From Halanaerobium saccharolyticum (GTDB lineage: Bacteria; Bacillota; Halanaerobiia; Halanaerobiales; Halanaerobiaceae), in contig NZ_QAXS01000021.1 in the NCBI RefSeq assembly GCF_003053565.1, positions 1 to 55,443 on the forward strand: a stretch of DNA of 55,443 nucleotides, in the 5' to 3' direction. A program made the position numbers and the translations under genes. Positions 27,004-35,041 of this stretch are shown here, one piece after another; positions within the stretch are counted from its first letter, which is position 1, and every line of letters starts with the position of its first letter. Below the pieces are notes generated by a model. That model was not told the DNA's origin. It made no database searches and saw nothing but the letters and a program-made list of their open reading frames with translations.

Positions 27004-27501
27004 ATGATAAATAAAATTGACCAAAAACTATTTTTCGGACTGTATAATTTTACTGTCAGCCATGAGTTGGTTTCAAAGCTGGCAGTTTTTATTACAAAAT
27101 TTTCTTCTAAGTTTTTTTCAACAATTTATTTTGCAGTTGGTGGCTGGCTGATCTATAACAGTGATCCCAGGCTCAGAACTTTTATTTTAATTCCGGCGTC
27201 TGTATATTTGATAGTAAAATTAATCCCAGGCTTATATAACCGGAGGCGACCTTTTGCTGAGTACGGTCTGCAAAATTTAGTTAAACAGCGGGAGGATCAT
27301 GCTTTTCCCAGTACTCATACAGCCAGTTCGTTGATTATTTCGCTGGTTGTTTTAAAGATCAGCTTTGAACTGGGGATTATAATGTTTGTTCTGGCAGTGA
27401 TAACTGCTTTTACGAGAATCATGGTTGGGGTTCATTACCCTTCCGATATTTTGGGAGGCTGGCTAATTGCTTTAATGCTTTATTTTTTATTTGCATTTTA
27501 A
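27004..27501 (+). CDS. PAP2-family phosphatase (undecaprenyl-PP-type)
   Basis: A 165-residue membrane phosphatase with about four to five hydrophobic segments. Catalytic motifs are intact: K-x6-RP (KLIPGLYNRRRP), PSTHTAS and R-x-x-x-GVHYPSDILGG. The size fits BcrC/YbjG-like undecaprenyl-diphosphate phosphatases that recycle the cell-wall lipid carrier, but other lipid phosphates are possible. The promoter of rpsF overlaps its end. Confidence 0.85.
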   Translation: MINKIDQKLFFGLYNFTVSHELVSKLAVFITKFSSKFFSTIYFAVGGWLIYNSDPRLRTFILIPASVYLIVKLIPGLYNRRRPFAEYGLQNLVKQREDHAFPSTHTASSLIISLVVLKISFELGIIMFVLAVITAFTRIMVGVHYPSDILGGWLIALMLYFLFAF

Positions 27502-27519
27502 GTAAAGAGGTGTTATAAT
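27491..27519 (+). promoter_or_regulatory. Promoter of the rpsF-ssb-rpsR operon
   Basis: TTGCAT (27491-27496), 17-nt spacer, TATAAT (27514-27519). The -35 box is inside the last codons of the PAP2 gene. Confidence 0.8.
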
Positions 27520-27534
27520 TTAGATTGGTTAAAA

Positions 27535-27574
27535 ACCCACGCTCTGCTAGCAGCAGGGCCATTAGTCCGTGTGG
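27535..27574 (+). ncRNA. Likely S6:S18 ribosomal-protein leader RNA
   Basis: CCCACG pairs with CGTG-T-GG (one bulge) at the base, CTCTGCT pairs with AGCAGGG above, and an asymmetrical internal segment CCATTAGTCCG contains the CCG that is characteristic of the S6:S18-binding leader upstream of rpsF. It ends just before the rpsF ribosome-binding site, so bound S6:S18 could block translation. Assigned by structure and place; not aligned to a model. Confidence 0.65.
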
Positions 27575-27589
27575 AGGAGGTGAATGTAA

Positions 27590-27889
27590 ATGGAAACAAG
27601 AAAAAGAGATTACGAAACAACTTTTGTACTTAAGCCAGATCTTGAAGATGAAGAAAAGCAAACAATTCTTCAGCGTGTAAAGGATGCTATTTCTGAGCAC
27701 GAAGGAGAAGTAACCGAGGTTGATGCCTGGGGTAAAAAGCAGTTAGCTTATGAGATTAAAGATTATCGTTCTGGTGACTACACAATCTTAGAGTTCAATG
27801 CTCAAACTACTGTAGTTAATGAATTAGAGAGAATCTTTAAGATTATGGATGGTGTACTTCGTTATTTAGTAGTTAGAAATGATGCATAA
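27590..27889 (+). CDS. rpsF: 30S ribosomal protein S6
   Basis: S6 of the small ribosomal subunit, 99 residues. Contains RDYETTFVLKPDLEDEEKQ, VTEVDAWGKKQLAYEIKDYR and ending in RYLVVRND. GGAGGTGA precedes the ATG. First gene of rpsF-ssb-rpsR. Confidence 0.98.
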   Translation: METRKRDYETTFVLKPDLEDEEKQTILQRVKDAISEHEGEVTEVDAWGKKQLAYEIKDYRSGDYTILEFNAQTTVVNELERIFKIMDGVLRYLVVRNDA

Positions 27890-27913
27890 TATAAATTTAG
27901 GTGGTGAATACTC

Positions 27914-28396
27914 TTGTTAAACAGAATTGTTTTAATCGGCCGCCTGACACGAGATCCTGAACTTCGCTATACCAGTAATGGAACTCCCGTCTGTAATTTT
28001 ACACTGGCTGTGGAGAGAAATTATACCAACCGCAATGGTGATAGAGATGTAGATTTCATCAATATTGTAACCTGGCGGGGTCTGGCGGAAAATTGTGCCC
28101 GTCATCTCGGTAAAGGTAGACTGGTTGGAGTTGACGGATCCTTACAGATTCGTAAGAGTGAAAATAACAACAGAACTTATATAAATCCTGAAGTAAATGC
28201 TGATAATGTGCGTTTTCTAGATTTCGGTAACAATAACGGTAGCCGAAATAATAATCAGGGACAGTCTCAGAATAATCAGAATAACAGGCAGCAGAATAAT
28301 AATCAGGCTCAGCAGAATAAGAAACAGGAGCAGGATGATTTTGATGCCCAATTTGATGATAATTTTGATGCTGATGATTTTGATGTACCATTTTAA
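27914..28396 (+). CDS. ssb: Single-stranded DNA-binding protein
   Basis: TTG start at 27914 gives LNRIVLIGRLTRDPELRYT. 160 residues: OB-fold up to about residue 105, then a Gln/Asn-rich linker and the acidic C-terminal tip DADDFDVPF used to dock partner proteins. The linker DNA is a repetitive run of CAG/AAT codons, making it variable. Confidence 0.97.
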   Translation: MLNRIVLIGRLTRDPELRYTSNGTPVCNFTLAVERNYTNRNGDRDVDFINIVTWRGLAENCARHLGKGRLVGVDGSLQIRKSENNNRTYINPEVNADNVRFLDFGNNNGSRNNNQGQSQNNQNNRQQNNNQAQQNKKQEQDDFDAQFDDNFDADDFDVPF

Positions 28397-28413
28397 AAAG
28401 GAGGTAAATCTTA

Positions 28414-28629
28414 ATGCCTAGAGGTAGAAATAAATCTTGCCATTTTTGTGCAAACGAAGATAAAAAAATTGACTATAAAGACTTAAGAACTTTAAATAGA
28501 TACCTGACAGATCGCGGAAAAATTATGCCGCGTCGTGTAACAGGAAATTGTTCCAAACACCAAAAATTAATTACACAGGCAGTTAAAAGAGCTAGATCAG
28601 TTGCTCTACTGCCATATGTAAAAGAATAA
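28414..28629 (+). CDS. rpsR: 30S ribosomal protein S18
   Basis: S18 of the small subunit, 71 residues. Family motifs: [39 protein letters not shown] and the basic C-terminus. Cysteines CxxC and C are retained. Last gene of the operon before a terminator. Confidence 0.98.
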   Translation: MPRGRNKSCHFCANEDKKIDYKDLRTLNRYLTDRGKIMPRRVTGNCSKHQKLITQAVKRARSVALLPYVKE

Positions 28630-28639
28630 GCATTTAATT

Positions 28640-28675
28640 AAGGAGGCAAAATCTATGATGGCGCCTCCTTTCTTT
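28640..28675 (+). terminator. Terminator after rpsR
   Basis: AAGGAGGC (28640-28647) pairs with GCCTCCTT (28663-28670), then TCTTT. Confidence 0.75.
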
Positions 28676-28717
28676 AATACTAGTGTTATTTTGCCGGCAG
28701 ATGAGGTGATAAATTAG

Positions 28718-29602
28718 ATGGATATTAGAAACTATAAAGACAGTATTAGAACTCTGGCCTACATAATTTTATTAACTGCAGTTAACTACTTTATTCCATT
28801 TTTATCAATGGCAGTTATGATACTCTGGCCGGTGCCAATAGTTTATCTTGTGCAGAAAAAAGAAAGTAATGCTGTAATTACGGTAATTGTAATTGCTGCA
28901 TTAATAAATGGATTTTTATTCGGAACCGTAATGGGTCTGATGACTGTAATTGGTTTTGGACTGGTGGGTTTTGTAATTGGTAATGTGATCAAAGAGGGGC
29001 TATCACCTCTAAAAACCCTAATCACAGCTGTAATTACAGTAATTATATCACAGGCTTTAATATTTTATGTTTCATCGGGAATGCTTAATTTAAATTATCA
29101 AACTTTACTGCAGCAGGCTGTAGAGAGTTTAAGCAGCGAATTTGACCAGCAGTCAGTTGAACAGCTAGTTACAGCTCAAATGAGTTTAATTAGAATGATT
29201 TTCCCTGCCCTGCTTGCTGTATCGGCAACAGTGACTGGTATTTTAAATTATTATGTTTCGGCCTGGTACTTAAGAAGAAGAGGTTTAAATATAGAATTAT
29301 ATAAGGCAGTCAGCAGCTGGTATTTTCCCCGCTGGATTGTTTCAATTTTAATTGTTATTTCTCTTCTATTAACTTCAAATCCAATCTTTTTAAATATAAA
29401 TATTTTTATGTTTTTCCTGGCTTTTCTGCAGGGATTTTCGGTTTTAATGTATTATTTATCAACCAAGGGTAATTCCTTTTTACTGAAATCATTTTTGATA
29501 TTTTTAATCTTTATTTTTCCACCGGTACCGATTATTCTTATTTTACTTGGAATGCTGGATATGTGGTTTAATTTTAGAAAGCAGACTAATCAACCCGGTT
29601 AA
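28718..29602 (+). CDS. DUF2232 (YybS-like) membrane protein
   Basis: A 294-residue integral membrane protein with about eight hydrophobic segments, of the DUF2232/YybS family found upstream of rplI in Firmicutes. Function unknown. In B. subtilis gdpP (yybT) lies between yybS and rplI; here rplI follows directly. Confidence 0.8.
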   Translation: MDIRNYKDSIRTLAYIILLTAVNYFIPFLSMAVMILWPVPIVYLVQKKESNAVITVIVIAALINGFLFGTVMGLMTVIGFGLVGFVIGNVIKEGLSPLKTLITAVITVIISQALIFYVSSGMLNLNYQTLLQQAVESLSSEFDQQSVEQLVTAQMSLIRMIFPALLAVSATVTGILNYYVSAWYLRRRGLNIELYKAVSSWYFPRWIVSILIVISLLLTSNPIFLNINIFMFFLAFLQGFSVLMYYLSTKGNSFLLKSFLIFLIFIFPPVPIILILLGMLDMWFNFRKQTNQPG

Positions 29603-29625
29603 AATGCTTAAGGAGGTAAAAGATT

Positions 29626-30069
29626 ATGAAAGTAGTATTAACAGAAGATGTTAAAAAGTTAGGTTCTAAAGGTGATGTTGTAGATGCGGCTGATGGTTAT
29701 GCCCGCAATTATTTAATGCCCCGCGGTCTGGCTGTAGAAGCAACTCAGCAGAAAATTAAAGAACTGAAAGAAAAAGAAGCCAAGAAAAATCGTCTTGAAT
29801 CAGAAAAAAGAGATGATGCTAACAAATTGAAGTCTAAATTAGAATCAGAAAAATTTGTAATCAAGGTTAAAGCTGGTGACAATGGCAGACTATTTGGTTC
29901 AGTAAATACCAAAGATATTGCTGAGGCAGCAGCAGCTAAAGGTTATGATATTGACAAGCGCAAGCTTGAGCTTGATGATTCTATTAAATCACTGGGAATG
30001 CATACTGTACCAGTAAAACTATATGATGATATTACAGCTGATTTAAAGGTTAATGTAAAAGAAAAGTAA
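29626..30069 (+). CDS. rplI: 50S ribosomal protein L9
   Basis: L9 of the large subunit, 147 residues. The N-terminal domain MKVVLTEDVKKLGSKGDVVD with the signature GYARNYLMPRGLA, a long central helix and a C-terminal domain. It is followed by a terminator, and the usual replicative helicase gene dnaB is not found next. Confidence 0.98.
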   Translation: MKVVLTEDVKKLGSKGDVVDAADGYARNYLMPRGLAVEATQQKIKELKEKEAKKNRLESEKRDDANKLKSKLESEKFVIKVKAGDNGRLFGSVNTKDIAEAAAAKGYDIDKRKLELDDSIKSLGMHTVPVKLYDDITADLKVNVKEK

Positions 30070-30076
30070 GCTACTA

Positions 30077-30116
30077 AAACCCCAGTCTGGATTTAAGCCT
30101 GGGGTTTAACTTTTTT
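30077..30116 (+). terminator. Terminator after rplI
   Basis: AAACCCCAG (30077-30085) pairs with CTGGGGTTT (30099-30107), followed by AACTTTTTT. Confidence 0.88.
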
Positions 30117-30147
30117 AATCAAAGATGTATAAATTATTGCAGAATAT

Positions 30148-30222
30148 ATCTTTTTTTGCTTAATTAAAAAATCAGGCAGGAATTTTAAATTCAACCTTGA
30201 ATTATTTAAATAAGCAAAAAGA
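30148..30222. repeat. Long inverted repeat upstream of uxuA
   Basis: TTTTTGCTTA (30153-30162) matches TAAGCAAAAA (30211-30220) as an inverted repeat. The AT-rich interior, with the palindrome GAATTTTAAATTC, is also partly self-complementary. It could act as a regulatory hairpin or a further binding region; no clear use is seen. Confidence 0.45.
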
Positions 30223-30242
30223 AAAAGATTTTTTTATTGTTC

Positions 30243-30258
30243 TTGAAAACGCTTTCAA
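30243..30258. promoter_or_regulatory. LacI/CcpA-type operator (cre-like) upstream of uxuA
   Basis: TTGAAAACGCTTTCAA is a perfect 16-bp palindrome of the LacI-GalR/cre class. It overlaps a candidate promoter (TTGAAA, 17-nt spacer, AATTAT) 34 nt before uxuA. Likely bound by the local LacI-type regulator at 35042 and/or CcpA. Confidence 0.75.
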
Positions 30259-30291
30259 ATTACAAAATTATCTAATAAAAGGAGTGATCTT

Positions 30292-31332
30292 ATGAAATTA
30301 TCTTTTCGCTGGTATGGTGATGATGACCCTGTAACCTTAAAAAAAATCAGACAGATTCCTGGTATGGTAGGGATTGTTACAGCTATTTATGATATTCCAG
30401 CAGGAGAAGCCTGGCCTTATGAGAAAATTAAAGAGTTGAAAGATAAGGTAGAGGCAGCTGGACTTGAAATTTCAGCAATCGAAAGTGTGCCGGTGCCGGA
30501 AGCAATTAAAATGGGTGTTGAGCCCCGGGACCGCTATATTGAAAACTACAAAGAGACTTTAAGAAACCTAGCTAAAGCAGGAATTGAGGTTGTAACCTAT
30601 AACTTTATGCCTGTTTTTGACTGGACTCGCTCAGAGCTTGATTATGAGCTTGAAGACGGCTCAGAAGCTTTAATCTACAAAAAAGAAGAAGTAGATAAAA
30701 TGGATCCAGTTGGAGGAGAACTTGATCTGCCCGGCTGGGATACCAGTTATGGCAAAGACGAATTAAATGATTTAATGACAGCCTACAGAGAAATTGATGA
30801 GGATAAGCTCTGGGATAATTTAGAGTATTTCTTAAAAGAAATTATTCCGGTAGCTGAAGAAGAAAATATAAAAATGGCAATTCACCCGGATGATCCACCA
30901 TGGTCTATATTTGGACTGCCGAGAGTTATTGTCGGCAAGGAAAATCTGCGTAAGTTTTTAAAATTAGTTGATTCTCCTGCCAATGGACTTGCACTCTGTT
31001 CCGGTTCACTGGGAGTTAATCCCGAAAATGATGTGCCGGCAATTATTAGAGAGTTTGGAGACAGAATCCACTTTGCTCATGTAAGAAATATTAAAATCAC
31101 CGGTGAAGACAGTTTTGAAGAGGCTGCTCACTTAAGTGAAAAGGGTTCACTGGATATGTATGAGATCATGAAGGCCTACCATGATGTAGGTTTTGAAGGG
31201 CCTCTGCGTCCTGACCACGGCCGTATGATCTGGGGAGAAACCGGAAAACCTGGTTATGGACTTTATGATCGCGCTTTAGGAGCAACTTATCTGAATGGAC
31301 TCTGGGAAGCAATTAAGAAAAGCAGTAAGTAA
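30292..31332 (+). CDS. uxuA: Mannonate dehydratase
   Basis: Dehydrates D-mannonate to 2-keto-3-deoxygluconate in hexuronate catabolism. 346 residues, TIM-barrel metal enzyme. The start [20 protein letters not shown] and the interior [16 protein letters not shown] are characteristic of UxuA; metal-site stretches include [20 protein letters not shown] and [20 protein letters not shown] ribosome-binding site. Pairs with uxuB downstream, controlled by the operator at 30243-30258. Confidence 0.95.
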   Translation: MKLSFRWYGDDDPVTLKKIRQIPGMVGIVTAIYDIPAGEAWPYEKIKELKDKVEAAGLEISAIESVPVPEAIKMGVEPRDRYIENYKETLRNLAKAGIEVVTYNFMPVFDWTRSELDYELEDGSEALIYKKEEVDKMDPVGGELDLPGWDTSYGKDELNDLMTAYREIDEDKLWDNLEYFLKEIIPVAEEENIKMAIHPDDPPWSIFGLPRVIVGKENLRKFLKLVDSPANGLALCSGSLGVNPENDVPAIIREFGDRIHFAHVRNIKITGEDSFEEAAHLSEKGSLDMYEIMKAYHDVGFEGPLRPDHGRMIWGETGKPGYGLYDRALGATYLNGLWEAIKKSSK

Positions 31333-31349
31333 AAAGAAAGGAGAGCGAT

Positions 31350-32969
31350 ATGTTAACACTTAAAAAAGAAGAATTAAAAGATCAAGCTCAGTGGGAAGAA
31401 GCGGGAATTAATCCACCGCAGTTTGACTATCAGAATTTAATAGATAACACAAAAGAAAATCCAGAATGGGTGCATTTTGGTGCAGGCAATATTTTTAGAG
31501 CCTTTATTGCCCGTCTGCAGCAGGAATTACTAAATGAAGGAGAAGTCGAAACAGGTATCATAGCTGCCGAAGGCTTTGACTATGAGATTATCGATAAAGT
31601 TTATAAGCCGGCAGATAATTTGAGTCTGGTTGTTAAGATGTCTGCTGATGGCAATTTAGATAAGACGCTGCTGGCCAGCATTACTGAAGGTTTAAAGGCT
31701 GATTCACAGTTTGAAGAAGACTGGGGAAAACTAAAAGAAATTTTTAAAAATCCGAGCTTAAAGATGGCCAGTTTCACAGTGACTGAAAAAGGTTATGCTC
31801 TGGATAATATGGAGGGCGAATTTTTCCCCTTTGTTTTAGAAGATTTCAAAACTGGACCTGAGGGAGATCTAAATCACCTGATGGCAAAAGTAACAGCTTT
31901 AGCCTATGAGCGCTACAAAGCAGGTGCTTATCCCTTTGCCTTTGCCAGTATGGACAACTGTTCCCACAACGGTCAGAAGTTAAAAGATGCAGTTTTAACT
32001 GTAGCTGAAAAGTGGGTGGAAAATGAGCTGGTAGAAAAAGAATTCCTGGGTTATTTAAGTGATGAATCAAAGGTTGGTTTCCCCTGGTCAATGATCGACA
32101 AAATCACTCCAGGACCAGCGCCAGAAGTTCAGGAAAAACTTAAAGAAATTGGTTTTGAAAATACAGAGATTGTAAAAACAAATAAAAACACAGAAATTGC
32201 AGCTTTTGTTAATGCAGAAGCACCTGAATACTTAGTTATTGAAGACAGTTTCCCCAATGGTAAGATTCCACTTGATAAGGCAGGAGCAATCTATACTGAT
32301 CGCAATACTGTAAATCAGGTTGAGACCATGAAGGTGACTACCTGTTTAAATCCACTTCATACAGCAATGGCAGTTTACGGCTGTCTTTTAGGACACACTT
32401 CAATTGCAGAAGAAATGGAAGATCAGGAAATCAGAGCTTTAGTAGAACAGATTGGCTACAAGGAAGGCCTACCGGTTGTTGTAGATCCAGGTGTGCTTGA
32501 CCCTAAGGATTTTATTGATGAGGTAGTTAAAGAAAGACTGGTTAACCCTTATATTCCTGATACACCTCAGAGAATAGCTAAGGATACCTCCCAGAAAGTT
32601 GCAATCCGCTTTGGCGAGACAATTAAATCCTACCGTGATGCTGAAGACTTAGATCCAGCAGATTTGGTTGTAGTACCTCTCGCGATTGCAGGCTGGTTAA
32701 GATATCTGCTGGCAGTAGATGACCAGGGCAAGGAGATGCCTTTAAGTTCAGACCCAATGCTGGATGAACTGACACCTCAGTTAGAAGGTATTGAGATTGG
32801 TAATCCAGATTCTGTCGGAGATAAACTGCATAACATCTTAAGCAACGAAAAACTGATGGCAGTTGACCTTTACGAAGTTGGTCTGGGAGAAAAAATCGAA
32901 GGCTACTTTAAAGAAATGATCGCAGAAGAAGGTGCAGTGAGAAAAACATTAAATAAATATCTTCTGTAA
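31350..32969 (+). CDS. uxuB: Fructuronate reductase / mannitol dehydrogenase family
   Basis: NAD(P)H-dependent long-chain polyol dehydrogenase, likely D-fructuronate reductase (mannonate oxidoreductase), giving mannonate for UxuA. 539 residues, longer than the ~480 of E. coli UxuB. The N-terminal Rossmann domain begins with VHFGAGNIFRAFIARLQQ, and the catalytic K-x5-N-x2-H motif is KVTTCLNPLH (Lys328, Asn334, His337). It follows uxuA after 17 nt; the pairing supports the substrate choice. Confidence 0.85.
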   Translation: MLTLKKEELKDQAQWEEAGINPPQFDYQNLIDNTKENPEWVHFGAGNIFRAFIARLQQELLNEGEVETGIIAAEGFDYEIIDKVYKPADNLSLVVKMSADGNLDKTLLASITEGLKADSQFEEDWGKLKEIFKNPSLKMASFTVTEKGYALDNMEGEFFPFVLEDFKTGPEGDLNHLMAKVTALAYERYKAGAYPFAFASMDNCSHNGQKLKDAVLTVAEKWVENELVEKEFLGYLSDESKVGFPWSMIDKITPGPAPEVQEKLKEIGFENTEIVKTNKNTEIAAFVNAEAPEYLVIEDSFPNGKIPLDKAGAIYTDRNTVNQVETMKVTTCLNPLHTAMAVYGCLLGHTSIAEEMEDQEIRALVEQIGYKEGLPVVVDPGVLDPKDFIDEVVKERLVNPYIPDTPQRIAKDTSQKVAIRFGETIKSYRDAEDLDPADLVVVPLAIAGWLRYLLAVDDQGKEMPLSSDPMLDELTPQLEGIEIGNPDSVGDKLHNILSNEKLMAVDLYEVGLGEKIEGYFKEMIAEEGAVRKTLNKYLL

Positions 32970-32993
32970 TTAAAAAAGAGATTAATAGTTATG

Positions 32994-33028
32994 AAGGAGC
33001 CTGGTTAGCTGTAATCGGGCTCCTTTTT
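32994..33028 (+). terminator. Terminator of uxuAB
   Basis: AAGGAGCC (32994-33001) pairs with GGCTCCTT (33018-33025), followed by T-run TTTTTGC. Confidence 0.88.
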
Positions 33029-33123
33029 GCTTATAAATTATGCTGATCTGCTTCATTTATCAGAAACATTATGTTATATTAGTTTTAACTTGGGAAAATA
33101 AAATTTATAGAAGGTGATTTAAA

Positions 33124-33933
33124 ATGACAGCAGGCAGTATTTTAGAGGTTGAAAATTTAAACTTCAGTAGAGATGGTAATGACTATTTAGACGACTTTGA
33201 AATAGAGGTTAAAAGTAAAAGTATTCATTCAGTGATCTTTCAAAATGAAGAAAGCAAAAATAAGCTGCTTGAGTTTTTAAAAGGTGAAAGTGACTGTGGA
33301 GAGGGAGAATTAAGATTTAAAAATAAGAATCTCAGCCAGCAGGAGCTGCAGGAACTGGGGAGAAAAACTTTTTATTTTATCAATCAGTATTCTGCTGTTA
33401 ATCCGGAAAAAGATCCCCTTGGAATTTTTAAATTTAACAAAAAAGGCGAGTCGGGAAACAGGTCAACAGTTTTCCCTGAGATGACAGTAGCTGAAAATAT
33501 ATTTTTTGGTAGAGAACCCATAAAGAAATTTTTGTTTTTCAAATCAATTGATAATGAAAAAATGTTTGAAGAGACTTTAAGACTATTGGAGCTGCTGGAA
33601 GTAAAAATTTATCCAGAACAGAAAATGCAGGAATTAAGTCCGCTAAAAAAACAGCTGGTGGAGCTGCTGAAGGCTCTATCATTTGGAACAGAGCTCGTTA
33701 TTATTGATCAGGCAGTTGTGGAGCTTTCTAAAAAAGAAAAAGGACTATTTTTTAATTTCATGCAGATTTTGAAGAAAAATGAGATTACTATTATCTATTT
33801 TACCAAAGAAATTGAAGAAGTGTTTAGTAGCTCAGATCAGGTAACTGTATTAAAAGAAGGCAAAAATGTTGGCACAGTAGAGGTTTCAGATATAGAATAT
33901 AATGAGCTGGCCCTGCTCTTAATGGGGAGATAG
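33124..33933 (+). CDS. Degenerate sugar-ABC ATPase-like protein
   Basis: A 269-residue relative of RbsA/MglA-type sugar ABC ATPases (it keeps a TVFPEMTVAENIFFGREPI segment, as in those families), with a single ATPase-like module. The catalytic motifs are lost: the P-loop position reads FQNEESKNKLLEFLKG with no Gly-rich loop Lys-Ser/Thr, the ABC signature is ELSPLKKQLVELLKAL, and the Walker B region ends in Asp-Gln (ELVIIDQAVVEL) instead of Asp-Glu. No transporter partners are next to it. Either a decaying gene or an ATPase fold reused for binding or regulation. Confidence 0.8.
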   Translation: MTAGSILEVENLNFSRDGNDYLDDFEIEVKSKSIHSVIFQNEESKNKLLEFLKGESDCGEGELRFKNKNLSQQELQELGRKTFYFINQYSAVNPEKDPLGIFKFNKKGESGNRSTVFPEMTVAENIFFGREPIKKFLFFKSIDNEKMFEETLRLLELLEVKIYPEQKMQELSPLKKQLVELLKALSFGTELVIIDQAVVELSKKEKGLFFNFMQILKKNEITIIYFTKEIEEVFSSSDQVTVLKEGKNVGTVEVSDIEYNELALLLMGR

Positions 33934-33973
33934 AAAGATAAAATTAGCTTATAAAAATAGAGGAGTTTGATTA

Positions 33974-34900
33974 ATGACTGATTTTTATCCAGTTTTAGAA
34001 CAATTATTGTTGATGGGAGTTTTAATAGCGCTTGGCTTTTACTTAAATCGCTCAGGTAAAATTAAACAGGCGGCAGAAAACGGAATAGCTGAACTGACAA
34101 TAGATATTGCCTTTCCGGCGCTGATTTTTACCAATATAGTAAGAGATTTTGATCTCAGCAGGTTGAGGCAGTATTTGATTGTACCGGTTTCAGCACTGAT
34201 TATTACTGTGATTTCAATTTTTATAATTTTAATTATTAGTCGCAGTCTGGGATATTCGAGAAGAGAACAGGAAGAGTTTGCTTTTGTTACCGTCTTCAGC
34301 AATAATATTTTTGTAGGAGCACCAATTTGTCTGGCGCTTTTTGGAGCCCAGGGCCTGATTTTAGCAATTTTATATGATTTTGGCATGCAGCTAATCTTAT
34401 GGACTGTTGGGATCTGGCTATTAAAAGACAGCGGTCAGAATGCAGAGAGTCATTTTCTGGCTAATATCTTTTCACCTCCAATTGTCGGCCTTTTACTTGG
34501 TTTAGTTGTTGTCTTCAGTGGAGCAACTATGCCGGAAGCAGTAATTAATATCACTGATAGTATTGGGGCAATTACTGTGCCGCTGGCAATGATTTTCATT
34601 GGCTTACAGCTTGCCAAAAGCACCTTTGCTGAGGTGATGGGCAACAAAAAGGTCTATTTACTATCTTTTTTGAGGCTTTTATTATTTCCTGCCTTAGTTT
34701 ATTATGGTCTGGGACTTTTTCCGATTCAATCTCTATTAAGAAGTGTAATGACAATTCTGGCTGCAATGCCTGTTTTTGCAAGCTCTTCGGTTATTATGGA
34801 GAAGTACGGGCATCAGAGTGCATTTGCTTCTGCAGCAATTTTTGCAACTATCGTTTTTATGGCAGTTACTCTGCCGGTGTTTATCTGGCTGGTAGTTTAA
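33974..34900 (+). CDS. AEC-family (auxin efflux carrier-like) permease
   Basis: A 308-residue integral membrane protein with about ten hydrophobic segments in two fivefold halves. The start LGFYLNRSGKIKQAAENGIA and the conserved DIAFPALIFTNIV are typical of bacterial AEC permeases, which often move malate or other organic acids. Substrate not predictable; its place between uronate genes suggests a sugar acid or product acid. Confidence 0.85.
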   Translation: MTDFYPVLEQLLLMGVLIALGFYLNRSGKIKQAAENGIAELTIDIAFPALIFTNIVRDFDLSRLRQYLIVPVSALIITVISIFIILIISRSLGYSRREQEEFAFVTVFSNNIFVGAPICLALFGAQGLILAILYDFGMQLILWTVGIWLLKDSGQNAESHFLANIFSPPIVGLLLGLVVVFSGATMPEAVINITDSIGAITVPLAMIFIGLQLAKSTFAEVMGNKKVYLLSFLRLLLFPALVYYGLGLFPIQSLLRSVMTILAAMPVFASSSVIMEKYGHQSAFASAAIFATIVFMAVTLPVFIWLVV

Positions 34901-35041
34901 ACAGGCTAAGCACTTAGCAGGTCTGTATTTTGAGTTATATTTAGTCAGAAAAATAACTTTAATAAAATCAACTGTAAGAAGTAGAATTAAGAATCTGTAT
35001 AAAAATAAAAAACTAGGATAATTAAACCGAGGTGAAAGAAA

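Noticed and set aside
28059-28391. 110-codon minus-strand frame within ssb
   Set aside because: His/Tyr-rich translation is the shadow of the Gln/Asn-rich linker of SSB.
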